Positions 33,566 through 42,347 of a DNA stretch of 53,727 nt are shown here, piece after piece (positions within the stretch are counted from its first letter, which is position 1; every line of letters starts with the position of its first letter). The translations under genes and the position numbers were made by a program. The DNA lies in contig JAMPAJ010000005.1 of the NCBI GenBank assembly GCA_023667265.1, positions 1-53,727 of the forward strand. The letters are read 5' to 3'. Source of the stretch: Alistipes sp. Its GTDB lineage: Bacteria; Bacillota; Clostridia; Oscillospirales; Ruminococcaceae. The notes under the pieces were generated by a model. That model saw nothing but the letters and a program-made list of their open reading frames with translations, was not told the DNA's origin and searched no databases.

Positions 33566-35074
33566 TTAACCCAAGTCGGCAGGATCTGCCGGAAGTGCGT
33601 TTATGATCTTTGCATCGAACATCTGGATCACAAGCGAGTCCAGCGCTGTTACGCCCGGGCTGCCGTCAACATCGGCATTAAGCTGTCCCTGCTCGGAAAG
33701 TACGTATTTATCGCCGTTTCCAATGCTTTGAAGGATAAATGTCGCATCTGCTATATCAACTGTACCGTCGCAGTTTGCGTCTCCGTAAAACCGGCTTGGA
33801 ACAACGCTGAACCGCATATAGCTGAGTCCTGTATCCGACTCGGCAATAACGGCTGCCGTACCTGTTCCGACAGCTGTGATCCTGCCGCTGCCGTCGATAG
33901 TTAGGACGCTCTCGTCAGTGGAGAAAAATTCAACATTTCCGCTCAGTCCCGTTGAAAACTCCAGTTCCCGCCCTACGCCCTTTATCTCGGTAGTCTGTAT
34001 ATTTCCGGTATTTTCAACCTTGACCGAGGCGGTATATTCAACGCCGTCCACCTTAGCCGTAACGATACATTCGCCGTCACCGACAGCTATGACCGAGCCT
34101 CTTCTTGTTGCGATCGCTATAGAACTGTCGGAGCTGCTCCAGCTGACTTCGGCTTCGTCGGGAATACCGCTTATGCTGATTTTTCGCGAGGGCGTCGCGG
34201 CGTCCAGGCAGATCTCGCCCATATCCGTATTCGTCTGAGGATTCCCGGTATAAGTCGAAACGACTTCAAAATAGCCTGTCGTGCCATTGGACTCAATATA
34301 AATGCGGCAGCTTCCTGCTCCGACAGCTGTTATAAGTCCAGCGGCTGAAACCGTGGCAACCGTCTCGTCAGTACTGCTGAGAGTGACCGGAATATCCGGA
34401 GTAATGCCTGTTATCTGCTGAGTTGTTATCTTATCGCTCAGCTCAACCTTTCCGAGAAACTGCGGCGCTTTTTCCGTCGGCTTCTCCGCTTCCTCATATT
34501 CAGAAGTGACATTGATGATATAGTTAGTATTTCCATACTGCGCTGTGATAACGCAGCTGCCCCTGCCAACAGCTGTTATAACGCCGCTCCCGTCAACTGC
34601 TGCAACATCCGGATCGGAGCTTGTCCAGACCGCATCACCTGCTGTGATGCCGGTAAGCTTTACCTCCGCACTTTTCTGCTGATTTGTCAGCGTCACGCTG
34701 CCGACGCTGACAGTGTTTACCTCGACCTTTGATTCATTGAGGACTGTCACGTCAAAGCGTATCAGCTCATCCGGCAGAACGGCGTAAACAGCCGTACTTC
34801 CCTTTCCCGTTGCAGTTACATTGGCAGAGAGATCGCTGGTAGGAGTCACCGTAGCTATGGATTCATCTTCGCTGTACCAGGTTATCTTCACCGCCCCGGT
34901 AAAGGTTATGGGCACTGAATCGCCAATATAATTCAGTGTTATGGCGTTGCCCCGGAACTGATCCTCCGCATGGACTGCGCCCGTTGTATTTTCAAAATTC
35001 CGGCAGTCAACGGCAGCGCATGAAGCAATCACACACACAGCCGCCGCAGCTGCGATCATTTTCCTGTAATTCAT
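33566..35074 (-). CDS. BIG2-repeat surface protein with C-terminal dockerin
   Basis: 502 residues. Signal sequence with a cysteine (VIASCAAVDC), so lipid attachment is possible; then about five Ig-like BIG2 repeats of 75-80 residues, each with a ‘WSSSD-S-A-V…GxITAVGxGSCxI’ pattern; then a dockerin at 433-500 ([19 protein letters not shown], second loop ADVDGSPGVTALDSL) close to that of the GH11 and GH9 enzymes. No catalytic domain. Such proteins usually act in adhesion or as spacers. Here the dockerin suggests that it is held by, or holds up, the cellulosome. Good GGAGG before the ATG. Confidence 0.9.
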   Translation of the reverse strand: MNYRKMIAAAAAVCVIASCAAVDCRNFENTTGAVHAEDQFRGNAITLNYIGDSVPITFTGAVKITWYSEDESIATVTPTSDLSANVTATGKGSTAVYAVLPDELIRFDVTVLNESKVEVNTVSVGSVTLTNQQKSAEVKLTGITAGDAVWTSSDPDVAAVDGSGVITAVGRGSCVITAQYGNTNYIINVTSEYEEAEKPTEKAPQFLGKVELSDKITTQQITGITPDIPVTLSSTDETVATVSAAGLITAVGAGSCRIYIESNGTTGYFEVVSTYTGNPQTNTDMGEICLDAATPSRKISISGIPDEAEVSWSSSDSSIAIATRRGSVIAVGDGECIVTAKVDGVEYTASVKVENTGNIQTTEIKGVGRELEFSTGLSGNVEFFSTDESVLTIDGSGRITAVGTGTAAVIAESDTGLSYMRFSVVPSRFYGDANCDGTVDIADATFILQSIGNGDKYVLSEQGQLNADVDGSPGVTALDSLVIQMFDAKIINALPADPADLG

Positions 35075-35097
35075 TTTTTCCTCCGTTTTAAAGAGCT

Positions 35098-37962
35098 TCA
35101 GAACAAGTTCTCAACATTTTCAATTATATCGCCGCAGGACGAAACCGCTTCCTTTGAGCCGAAAACACATCGGCTTCCGATGCTTTCAAGAACGTCCGCA
35201 GCCTTCAGCAGATCAGCCCGGCTGAGTTCCAGCATACGGCGGCGTACAGCGCGTCTGTCCTCGTGAGTGATGCCCCTGAAATATGAGGCGTCAGCCGCAG
35301 CTCCATATGCACTGTCGGACATCAGCGGCTCGCTGCTTGCTATGGTACTGATTATATACGAGCCTATGTCCGGCTCTCCTCCGCAGTATTCGCGGATAAA
35401 ATCAGCGGCAGCGGCAAATGTGCCGAATGTTTCCGCCGGAGACGGGTCACGGTAGGAGTAGAACGCCGTTTCGCCCATGTTGTTTGTACCGCAGCCTGTG
35501 CCGTATGCGCCGCCCTTGACGCGCACCTCATTCCAGAGGTATTCGTATGTCAGAACCGATGACAGAACTCCGAATACCGCCTTGTCAGTGTTATGCGACG
35601 AAATAGCCGCTCCGGTGTACGCAATTCCGGCAGGCACGATAACTCCCGACGACAGCGAATCTGCATGGCCAACAGTCATTTTCTCCGCAGCAGCAGCCGT
35701 ACCCTCCGGGAGAAGCGACGCTAAAAGCTCAAGTCCGCACGTCTCAGCCGAGGTTATGCTTGCAGTAAGACGGCTGCGGCAGAAAATACGCTCTGCAAGT
35801 TCCGGCATGGACGCTGTCAACTCTTTCAGCTGTTCCTCCGAAAGTCCTGCTGCGCTGTGGAGCTGCTTGTAGCCCTCGAAACCGATGAATCTCTCCAGCA
35901 GAGCCGACTCCGCAGAAAGCACGCTTCTTGCATGCCGCATGGCAAAGCTGTGTCCCTCGGCTGTTATCTCCTGCTTTTCGTCCTCGTCGTCCTGCTTCAG
36001 CAGTTCGGAGATCATCCTTGTGTCATCGTATACAGTCCGGGTGAGAATTTCAGCCATAAGTTCCTGTGCCGCCGTAAAATTGCGGCGGAGGAATTTTGTA
36101 CGGAGAGCAAAATACACTCTGCACTCCTCCGGCTTATCCGGCGTGCCATAGGGCAGAAGCTCTGTGCTTATGCCGCCGAAAATGCCCATGATCTTCTTTT
36201 GCAGTTCAGCTCCTGTGCTGTTACGTGTAGGCAGCTCCGAAATAAGTCTTTCTATGAGAATGAGGGTATCGAGCTCCTCCGGCATCAGATCGGCAACGGA
36301 AAAATAGAGATCGACAGTCATTATTTCATGGTCACGGGCAGGATGACGCAGGACCCGGAAACCATTCTCCTCCGATACGGACGTCCTGAACTCTATTGGT
36401 TCAGGGCTTACCTCGGAGAGAGGCAGCTTCGGCAGAGTGTCGATCGCCTCCTTTGTATCAGGAGCAGCCTGCCACTCTGCAAGATTTTTATTAAGCTTCG
36501 CAAGCGCAGCCCTGCCACTTTCGTCCAGAGCGGTAAATTCAGCCGTAATGCGCGCTTTTTCGGCAGCCGTCTGTTCAGCTCCGAGTGTCCGCGATGGCAG
36601 CATAAGAAGAACTGCGCGTCCCTCCTCATCAAGAAGCCAGTCCGAAAGAAGCTCTTCAAAATAGCCGGAAGCTATGCTTTCTCTCAGCTCGTCGAACACA
36701 TTTCCGCACTGAATATACTCCAAAGGATCGCCGCCGTGAAGCCATGAAAGCATTCCGTTCATGCACCTGGTGAGTCCCTTTGGCTCTTCCGACTGACGGA
36801 ATCTGAATTCGCAGCGATTTATCGTCGCCTCCAGGATGTCGCTGCCGATTCCGCCGGAAACAAGAGCCTCCGCGGTCTTTTTTACTGCCGCAAGAATATC
36901 GTCAGCCTTATCCTCGTCGGTGTTGTAGACATTCAGCATGGCAAAGGGCTGCATAATTTCGTCAACTATCTTCGCGTCCACGTCAAGGCACAGCCCGGTA
37001 TTCAGTATCTCACGCTTGAACTGCGAATCATTGGAACCGACAAGCGCCTCAGTCAGCACAGCATAGCCGAAAACGCGCTTTCTGTCCTTCCAGTCAGCTA
37101 CTATCTTGCCGATGGCAAGGTGGGTATGCTCCGCCTCATCTTCCTCCTCGGTTATCTCATATGACTCACGGCGGAGACATGACGCAGCAGGCGTCTGCCA
37201 GGGGATCTCCGGAAGCTTTTCAGCCCTGCCGAAGTCAGCTAAATATCCGTCAATAAGCTCCAGAACAGCGTTCAGATCTACGCCGCCGTCCAGGTAAAAA
37301 TAGGAATTGCCGGGGTGATAGAAGCGTCTGTGTGCCTCGAGGAACTGCTCGTATGTCAGATCAGGTATCGACGCCGGAAGTCCTCCGTAAACAAAGCGAT
37401 AGCTGCTCTCCGGGAAAAGCATTTTCATCATATGGCTGTCGATCTGCTCCTCAACCGATGACATACAGCCCTTCATTTCATTGAAAACAACGCCCTTATA
37501 CATCGGCTCGCCCTCTCCGTTCCACTCGGTATGGTGACCCTCCTGGTAAAAAATGTTGGGCTGGGTATATATTGCAGGCTTGAAAACAGCGTCGAGATAA
37601 ACGCTCGTCAGGTTCATAAAATCCGCAGAATTACGGCTTGAGATCGGGAACATTGTCTTATCCGGAAAGGTCATGGCATTCAGAAAAGTGTTCATAGAAC
37701 CTTTCAGAAGGTACAGGAAAGGCTCTTTTACCGTGTAACGCTCCGAGCCGCCCAAAACCGAATGCTCCAGGATATGGAAAACGCCTGTGTCGTCCTCGGG
37801 AACAGTCTTGAATGAGACTGAAAACAGCTTGTTCTCGTCGCCGTTATTCAGCCAGGCAAGCCTTGCGCCTGTTTTTTCATGGCTCATTTCCACAAATTCG
37901 CCGTCCTCAGCCTGACGGATATTTGTCACACGGAAGCCGTGGATAAGGTCATTTTTATTCAT
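35098..37962 (-). CDS. M16C-family zinc metallopeptidase (presequence-protease-like)
   Basis: 954 residues, the full M16C length. Inverted zinc motif HILEH at 63-67 with a downstream ligand in VVFNEMKG, then the M16C-associated middle domain and an inactive C-terminal M16 half (GVIVPAGIAYTGAAI, VRVKGGAYGTGCG with the conserved Arg/Tyr-type region). No signal peptide, so it is expected in the cytoplasm, where such enzymes degrade peptides. It begins 9 bases after the dockerin gene, with AAGGAGG in the gap, so it is firmly inside the surface-protein operon, an unusual context. Confidence 0.93.
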   Translation of the reverse strand: MNKNDLIHGFRVTNIRQAEDGEFVEMSHEKTGARLAWLNNGDENKLFSVSFKTVPEDDTGVFHILEHSVLGGSERYTVKEPFLYLLKGSMNTFLNAMTFPDKTMFPISSRNSADFMNLTSVYLDAVFKPAIYTQPNIFYQEGHHTEWNGEGEPMYKGVVFNEMKGCMSSVEEQIDSHMMKMLFPESSYRFVYGGLPASIPDLTYEQFLEAHRRFYHPGNSYFYLDGGVDLNAVLELIDGYLADFGRAEKLPEIPWQTPAASCLRRESYEITEEEDEAEHTHLAIGKIVADWKDRKRVFGYAVLTEALVGSNDSQFKREILNTGLCLDVDAKIVDEIMQPFAMLNVYNTDEDKADDILAAVKKTAEALVSGGIGSDILEATINRCEFRFRQSEEPKGLTRCMNGMLSWLHGGDPLEYIQCGNVFDELRESIASGYFEELLSDWLLDEEGRAVLLMLPSRTLGAEQTAAEKARITAEFTALDESGRAALAKLNKNLAEWQAAPDTKEAIDTLPKLPLSEVSPEPIEFRTSVSEENGFRVLRHPARDHEIMTVDLYFSVADLMPEELDTLILIERLISELPTRNSTGAELQKKIMGIFGGISTELLPYGTPDKPEECRVYFALRTKFLRRNFTAAQELMAEILTRTVYDDTRMISELLKQDDEDEKQEITAEGHSFAMRHARSVLSAESALLERFIGFEGYKQLHSAAGLSEEQLKELTASMPELAERIFCRSRLTASITSAETCGLELLASLLPEGTAAAAEKMTVGHADSLSSGVIVPAGIAYTGAAISSHNTDKAVFGVLSSVLTYEYLWNEVRVKGGAYGTGCGTNNMGETAFYSYRDPSPAETFGTFAAAADFIREYCGGEPDIGSYIISTIASSEPLMSDSAYGAAADASYFRGITHEDRRAVRRRMLELSRADLLKAADVLESIGSRCVFGSKEAVSSCGDIIENVENLF

Positions 37963-37971
37963 ATGTCCTCC

Positions 37972-38745
37972 TTAATCCTCCGGAAAAACCGCAGCCTCAG
38001 CCAGTATTCCGGAAGTATCGCGGCCTGTGGAAACGGCGGAATAGTAAACCAGTATCTTTGCTGCATCAGATGCGTCTATCTTTCCGTCATAACGCGCATT
38101 TGCGGCAACCCTCTGCCTGCTTGTAAATGTATATCCCTTTCCTGTAGAAAGGTTTGAGTATTCACGGAGTACAAGTGCGGCGTCGGAAGCGTCTATCCTT
38201 CCGTTGCCGTCAACGTCGCCCATTCTCACATAATTCAGATGTACATCCACCGTCGTTCCCGTTTCCGTTGAAAAACCAATGTCCCAGTCATTTTCAGATT
38301 CTTCTCCGTCGATGTTGAAAACATAGGAAAGCTCCTTGAAGCTGTCGGGAGCTTCGTTGAGGTCGGGAACTGTAAAATCTGCGGTATAGGGCTTTGAACT
38401 TACGTCATAGATTCCCCCGGTAAGCTCAACGGATATATGATAATTCCTGTAATCATCGTCGGTATTGTCGTGACCCTCGATGTCAAAGAAATACGTTCCG
38501 CCGGAAACTATTCTGACGTAATACGGCTCGTCTGTGACCTCCGGAGAATCGAATGTGATGTCAATGGCGGCAGAAATATTTTCCGGAACAGTAACGGCGA
38601 TTCTTCCGTTTACGTCAAGTCTATGAAAATCCTCGTAAACGAGGCCTTCTTCATTCAGCGCCTGACCCTCCGCAGATGCCGGGATCGCTCCGAGAGATGC
38701 CGCGCCAAGACAAAGCGCCGCAGCAATTGAAATTATCTTTTTCAT
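37972..38745 (-). CDS. secreted dockerin protein, distinct dockerin type
   Basis: 257 residues. Signal peptide about 1-24 (ending IPASAEG), a domain of about 145 residues with ISAAIDITFDSPEVTDEPYY, GGTYFFDIEGHDN and YHISVELTGGIYDV, probably a beta sandwich, then a dockerin at 175-245 (GDVDGNGRIDASDAALVLREYS; second loop ANARYDGKIDASDAAKILVYYS). This dockerin differs clearly from those of the enzymes and probably binds another cohesin. The ATG is two bases after the DHHW stop and GGAGG lies within that gene's end, so the two are translationally coupled. No known catalytic family. Confidence 0.85.
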   Translation of the reverse strand: MKKIISIAAALCLGAASLGAIPASAEGQALNEEGLVYEDFHRLDVNGRIAVTVPENISAAIDITFDSPEVTDEPYYVRIVSGGTYFFDIEGHDNTDDDYRNYHISVELTGGIYDVSSKPYTADFTVPDLNEAPDSFKELSYVFNIDGEESENDWDIGFSTETGTTVDVHLNYVRMGDVDGNGRIDASDAALVLREYSNLSTGKGYTFTSRQRVAANARYDGKIDASDAAKILVYYSAVSTGRDTSGILAEAAVFPED

Positions 38746-38747
38746 TT

Positions 38748-40154
38748 TTATTCCTCCATATTCTCAAATATTTCTATTTCAAACGCCCTGCCGCCGGTAT
38801 TTTCGACGACGAGCTTAATATCGCCGTTTATTTTCTCTGCTGGTATGTACAGGGAAAATCCAAGAGAGCTGCTTTCGCCCTCGCAGCCGAGAAGTCTGTC
38901 CTCGAAGCAGTTAAAGGCTTCGTAGGCTTTGCCGCCGATCACCGCATATATACGATGATCTCCGCCATACGCAGCGGCCTCATCAGGGATAACGCCGAAA
39001 AGGTGGGTGAAGCTTTTGTAGGCGCGTGTGTAAAGCTCTGCCGGCTTGCCGCATTTTTCTGCCGTGATATCCGATATATCCGCCTCCGGAGCAGCCACAA
39101 CAGGCGCATATTTCTGAAGCCTGTCAAGATTACGCTCAACTATCTCCACAATGACCGTGTTTCCCTCGCCAACTCCGCTCAGGTCATATGCCTCGGAGCG
39201 TGAAAACTCCGCAGTATTGAAGCATTCCGCCATATACGGCAGGATAGCCTCTCCATAGGAATCACGGTACATAATCAGGTCGCCGCTGCCGCTTTCGCAG
39301 TATGTGGTGATATTAAGATCGTCCAGAGCCTGAAAACGGCTGGTATACTGGTATGTAAAAGCGTAGTCATTGTGAAGCTGGGCGTCCTTTGCATCTTCCG
39401 CAGGATAGAGCATCGCCGCAAGATCGCCGAGCCTGTCGTTTTTTATGTACCAATCCCCAGAAACAGGACAGCTTTCACGCCCCAGCTTCGCCATAATAAA
39501 GCTGTGACCTGCATATGCGCCGAAATTGTTCCAGTGGGTATCGGTCTTATGATACAGCGGAGTTGCGGAATTGAGACCAAGGAGAGCTTCTTTCATGTCA
39601 ATATAGAAATCATCCCCCGAAAGAGCCGCCGCAAGCGCCTGATAGTTCCCGGCGTTCTCCGACGGGATATAGTTAAATGGCATATATTCCGGATAAAGCG
39701 AATTTTTGTTGGGCGCGGAAAAGAACACGAACTCCGCCCCTGCATCTTCGCAGCATTTCTCCATAAGCCGCAGATTATGGGCTATATTGCCTATCGCCAT
39801 GGTGTCAAGACAGTTGATATGCAGAAAATCGTCGGCAGTCTCGCCGTAGAACAGCCAGCCGTCCTTTCCAACGATAACATCGCTGTTGGAGGATGTGCCA
39901 AAAACTGCAGATCTCAGCCGTCCGTCGGCGTTTACAAGCTGCTGACGAAAAGCGAAATGCTCCGAAAACCATGTCTCGAACTCCGAAAAAAAGCTAAAAT
40001 TCAGCTTTCCGTCCTCAGTCTTTACCGAGGGCAGCTCTCCAAGCTCACGTTTTTCCTTTGAACCGTCGCTTTTCATAAACGGTGTAAGAACAGCCGGTGC
40101 AAGGCATATACCAAGGAAGGCTGCGGTGTATATTCTATAGAAGATCTTTTTCAT
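38748..40154 (-). CDS. DHHW/AlgJ-like protein, O-acetylation partner
   Basis: 468 residues with an N-terminal membrane anchor (about 7-27). SGNH-like extracytoplasmic domain: VIVGKDGWLFYGETADDF (about 93-110), FFSAPNKNSLYPEYMP, the KTDTHWNNFGAY motif with D205 and H207, and a late YRDSYGEAILPYMAE that may hold the catalytic Ser. AlgJ/AlgX-type proteins complete transfer of acetyl groups to exported polysaccharide together with an AlgI-type MBOAT. The MBOAT gene is 15 bases upstream, the classical pair. Good AAGGAGG before the ATG. Confidence 0.9.
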   Translation of the reverse strand: MKKIFYRIYTAAFLGICLAPAVLTPFMKSDGSKEKRELGELPSVKTEDGKLNFSFFSEFETWFSEHFAFRQQLVNADGRLRSAVFGTSSNSDVIVGKDGWLFYGETADDFLHINCLDTMAIGNIAHNLRLMEKCCEDAGAEFVFFSAPNKNSLYPEYMPFNYIPSENAGNYQALAAALSGDDFYIDMKEALLGLNSATPLYHKTDTHWNNFGAYAGHSFIMAKLGRESCPVSGDWYIKNDRLGDLAAMLYPAEDAKDAQLHNDYAFTYQYTSRFQALDDLNITTYCESGSGDLIMYRDSYGEAILPYMAECFNTAEFSRSEAYDLSGVGEGNTVIVEIVERNLDRLQKYAPVVAAPEADISDITAEKCGKPAELYTRAYKSFTHLFGVIPDEAAAYGGDHRIYAVIGGKAYEAFNCFEDRLLGCEGESSSLGFSLYIPAEKINGDIKLVVENTGGRAFEIEIFENMEE

Positions 40155-40169
40155 TTTCGCTGCCTCCTT

Positions 40170-41573
40170 CTAAAATCTAAAGTAGATAAACGGGTTGTAG
40201 GACGCGGAGGAAAGAGTCAGCACGCACAGCAGCAGCAATACCAGAGATATGCCGTAGGTACACGCCTCATATACCGAATATGCCTTTTCGGACGCCGCCC
40301 TTGTCCGGAGCTTCTCTGTTACGGGCATTGAAAATACAGCCGCAAGCGCCAGCATCACCAGGAACATGGGCGAAAGCAGGCTGAAAAATACCGCCGTCTG
40401 CTCGCTGTCTCCGGAGGGTATGAACATATGTCCAATGAACCGGCAGGCATCTCCAAGGGTATCTGCCCGGAAGAAAACAAATGCAAGCGTCGTCACCAGA
40501 AGCGCGTAAATATGGCGGAATGGTCTCAGCCATTTTCCGGTGTTGATTATTTTGTATGACTCCAGCATCATGAATCCGCCGTTGAGAAGTCCCCAGACTA
40601 TGAAATTCAGACTTGCTCCGTGCCATAGTCCTGTGCAGAAAAAAACAGCAAGCTTATTGAATGCCGTCCGCACTTTTCCCTTGCGGTTTCCGCCGAGAGG
40701 GATATACAGGTACTCCTTGAACCAGGTCGATACCGAAATATGCCACCTGCGCCAGAACTCCTGCATACTCTGGGAAACATAAGGGTAATTGAAGTTCTCG
40801 CGGAAATCGAAGCCGAACATTTTTCCGAGACCGATAGCCATGTCGCTGTAGCCGCTGAAATCGAAGTATATCTGGAAAAGATAAGAAATCGCGCCAAGCC
40901 AGGCGAGAGGCACTGAAAGCTCCGCCGTATCCATGGCATATATACTGTCTGCCGCAAAAGCCATGGTATTGGCGATAAACAGCTTTTTTGACAGACCAAG
41001 GATAAACCGTCTCACGCCCTCCGCCGTCTTTTGCGGAGTTGATACGCGGTGGTCGATCTGATCAGCAAAGTCGTAATACTTGACGATCGGACCTGCCACA
41101 AGCTGCGGAAAAAACGTTATGTACAGAGCAAGCCGGAACAGACTTTTCTGGATATATTTCGGCTCTTTGTAAGCGTCTATGACGTAGGACATTGCCTGGA
41201 AGGTATAGAAGGAAATGCCTATGGGAAGAGCGATCTTCGGCACTGTCACGCTTAAAAAAGGAAGCCTGTTTATCATTTCCGCACCAAAGCCCGCATACTT
41301 GAACACGCCCAGCATCAGAAGATTCAGGGCAACTGCGGCGGCAAGAGCAGCTTTTCTGTACTTGTTTTCGTGCTTCATAGCCCTGCCGAACAGGTAGTTC
41401 ATAACGATCGAAACGATCATCAGAACGACTGCCTTCGGTTCGCCGTAGGTATAGAACGCAAGGCTGAAAATAAGCAGAACAGCGTTTTTTGCCGTTATAT
41501 TTGGAATCAGGCGGTATAGAATATATACCGCCGTCAGAAAAATAAACAGGAATACAGGACTGCTGAATACCAT
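40170..41573 (-). CDS. MBOAT-family O-acyltransferase (AlgI/DltB-like)
   Basis: Multi-pass membrane protein that passes acyl groups across the membrane for polysaccharide O-acylation. 467 residues, ten or more helices. Family marks: LPIGISFYTFQAMSYVID (about 117-133), FPQLVAGPIVKY, the FDFSGYSDMAIGLGKMFG segment, QEFWRRWHISVSTWFKEYLYIPLGG around H278 and the conserved histidine H318 in TGLWHGASLNF. No D-alanine (dlt) genes nearby, so acetyl transfer with the next-gene DHHW protein is more likely than teichoic acid alanylation. GGAG before the ATG overlaps the upstream stop region. Confidence 0.93.
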   Translation of the reverse strand: MVFSSPVFLFIFLTAVYILYRLIPNITAKNAVLLIFSLAFYTYGEPKAVVLMIVSIVMNYLFGRAMKHENKYRKAALAAAVALNLLMLGVFKYAGFGAEMINRLPFLSVTVPKIALPIGISFYTFQAMSYVIDAYKEPKYIQKSLFRLALYITFFPQLVAGPIVKYYDFADQIDHRVSTPQKTAEGVRRFILGLSKKLFIANTMAFAADSIYAMDTAELSVPLAWLGAISYLFQIYFDFSGYSDMAIGLGKMFGFDFRENFNYPYVSQSMQEFWRRWHISVSTWFKEYLYIPLGGNRKGKVRTAFNKLAVFFCTGLWHGASLNFIVWGLLNGGFMMLESYKIINTGKWLRPFRHIYALLVTTLAFVFFRADTLGDACRFIGHMFIPSGDSEQTAVFFSLLSPMFLVMLALAAVFSMPVTEKLRTRAASEKAYSVYEACTYGISLVLLLLCVLTLSSASYNPFIYFRF

Positions 41574-41582
41574 GACGTCTCC

Positions 41583-42323
41583 TTATACCGGCATATAGAT
41601 GTCAATGGAAACTACGGTATCGCCGTCATATTCAAAGCTGAGGGAATTGCTTCCGCTGTAGTAGTAGACAAATCTCTCGAATTTCGTCTCGCCTGTGCCG
41701 TAAACGGACTCGACGTCGCCGCGTGAGCTGCCTACGGATATTCCGCTGGAAAGAGGGTATCCGCCGTTTTCAATAGTTACGTCATAGATGCGGTCGCCGT
41801 CTCCGGCGATGTAGCAGAAAACAGTCATTCCGTCATAATAGCAGACTCTCTGATCCGCGCCGTTGGAAAGGCAGCCCTGGACTACCTCGGAGCTCTGAGG
41901 CTCTCCGTAAACTGAGGTGAAATCAGAAAAATTTCTGTCAAGCACGCTGTAGTCCATAGGCACTCCTCCTGCGTCCGGCTGATCAGGCTCGGGCGAGGGC
42001 TCGTTATATGGCTGGTCAGGCTCATCTGACGGTTCGTCGTCAGGCTCATCGGAAGGCTCGTCAACTTCGTCAGCTTCTGTGACTGCCTCCGTCACAGGCT
42101 CTGTAGACTCGGTCGCTTTCTCGGTGGGCTTCTCTGTTTTGTCAGCCGTTGCAGCCTCTGTGGTCACTGTCTCCGTGGTCTCCTCGCCGGCAGAGGTCGT
42201 CACTCCGGGAAGCTCCGGAAGCTCGGGCTTTTCTGTGTCAGCCTCCTCCTTGCCGCAGGAAAATGCCGCAGCAGTGATAACAGCCATTGCCGCCAGGATA
42301 GCCGCCGTTTTCTTCATCTTCAT
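41583..42323 (-). CDS. lipoprotein with Glu/Asp/Pro-rich spacer
   Basis: 246 residues. Lipobox AAFSC (Cys about 23), a long low-complexity stalk (about 30-125) rich in Thr/Glu then DEPSDEP-type repeats, and a C-terminal domain of about 110 residues (MDYSVLDRNFSDFTSVYGEP, GMTVFCYIAGDG, GISVGSSRGDVESVYG, FVYYYSGSNSLSFEY). The stalk would hold that domain away from the membrane through the wall. The C-terminal domain resembles small SmpA/BLIP-like folds in pattern only. Member of the 12-kb operon; AAGGAG eight bases before the ATG. Confidence 0.82.
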   Translation of the reverse strand: MKMKKTAAILAAMAVITAAAFSCGKEEADTEKPELPELPGVTTSAGEETTETVTTEAATADKTEKPTEKATESTEPVTEAVTEADEVDEPSDEPDDEPSDEPDQPYNEPSPEPDQPDAGGVPMDYSVLDRNFSDFTSVYGEPQSSEVVQGCLSNGADQRVCYYDGMTVFCYIAGDGDRIYDVTIENGGYPLSSGISVGSSRGDVESVYGTGETKFERFVYYYSGSNSLSFEYDGDTVVSIDIYMPV

Positions 42324-42347
42324 TTTAGTATCTCCTTTTTTGTCTCT

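Noticed and set aside
35857-36747. 296-codon open frame opposite the M16C gene
   Set aside because: Antisense within a full-length peptidase; no family resemblance.
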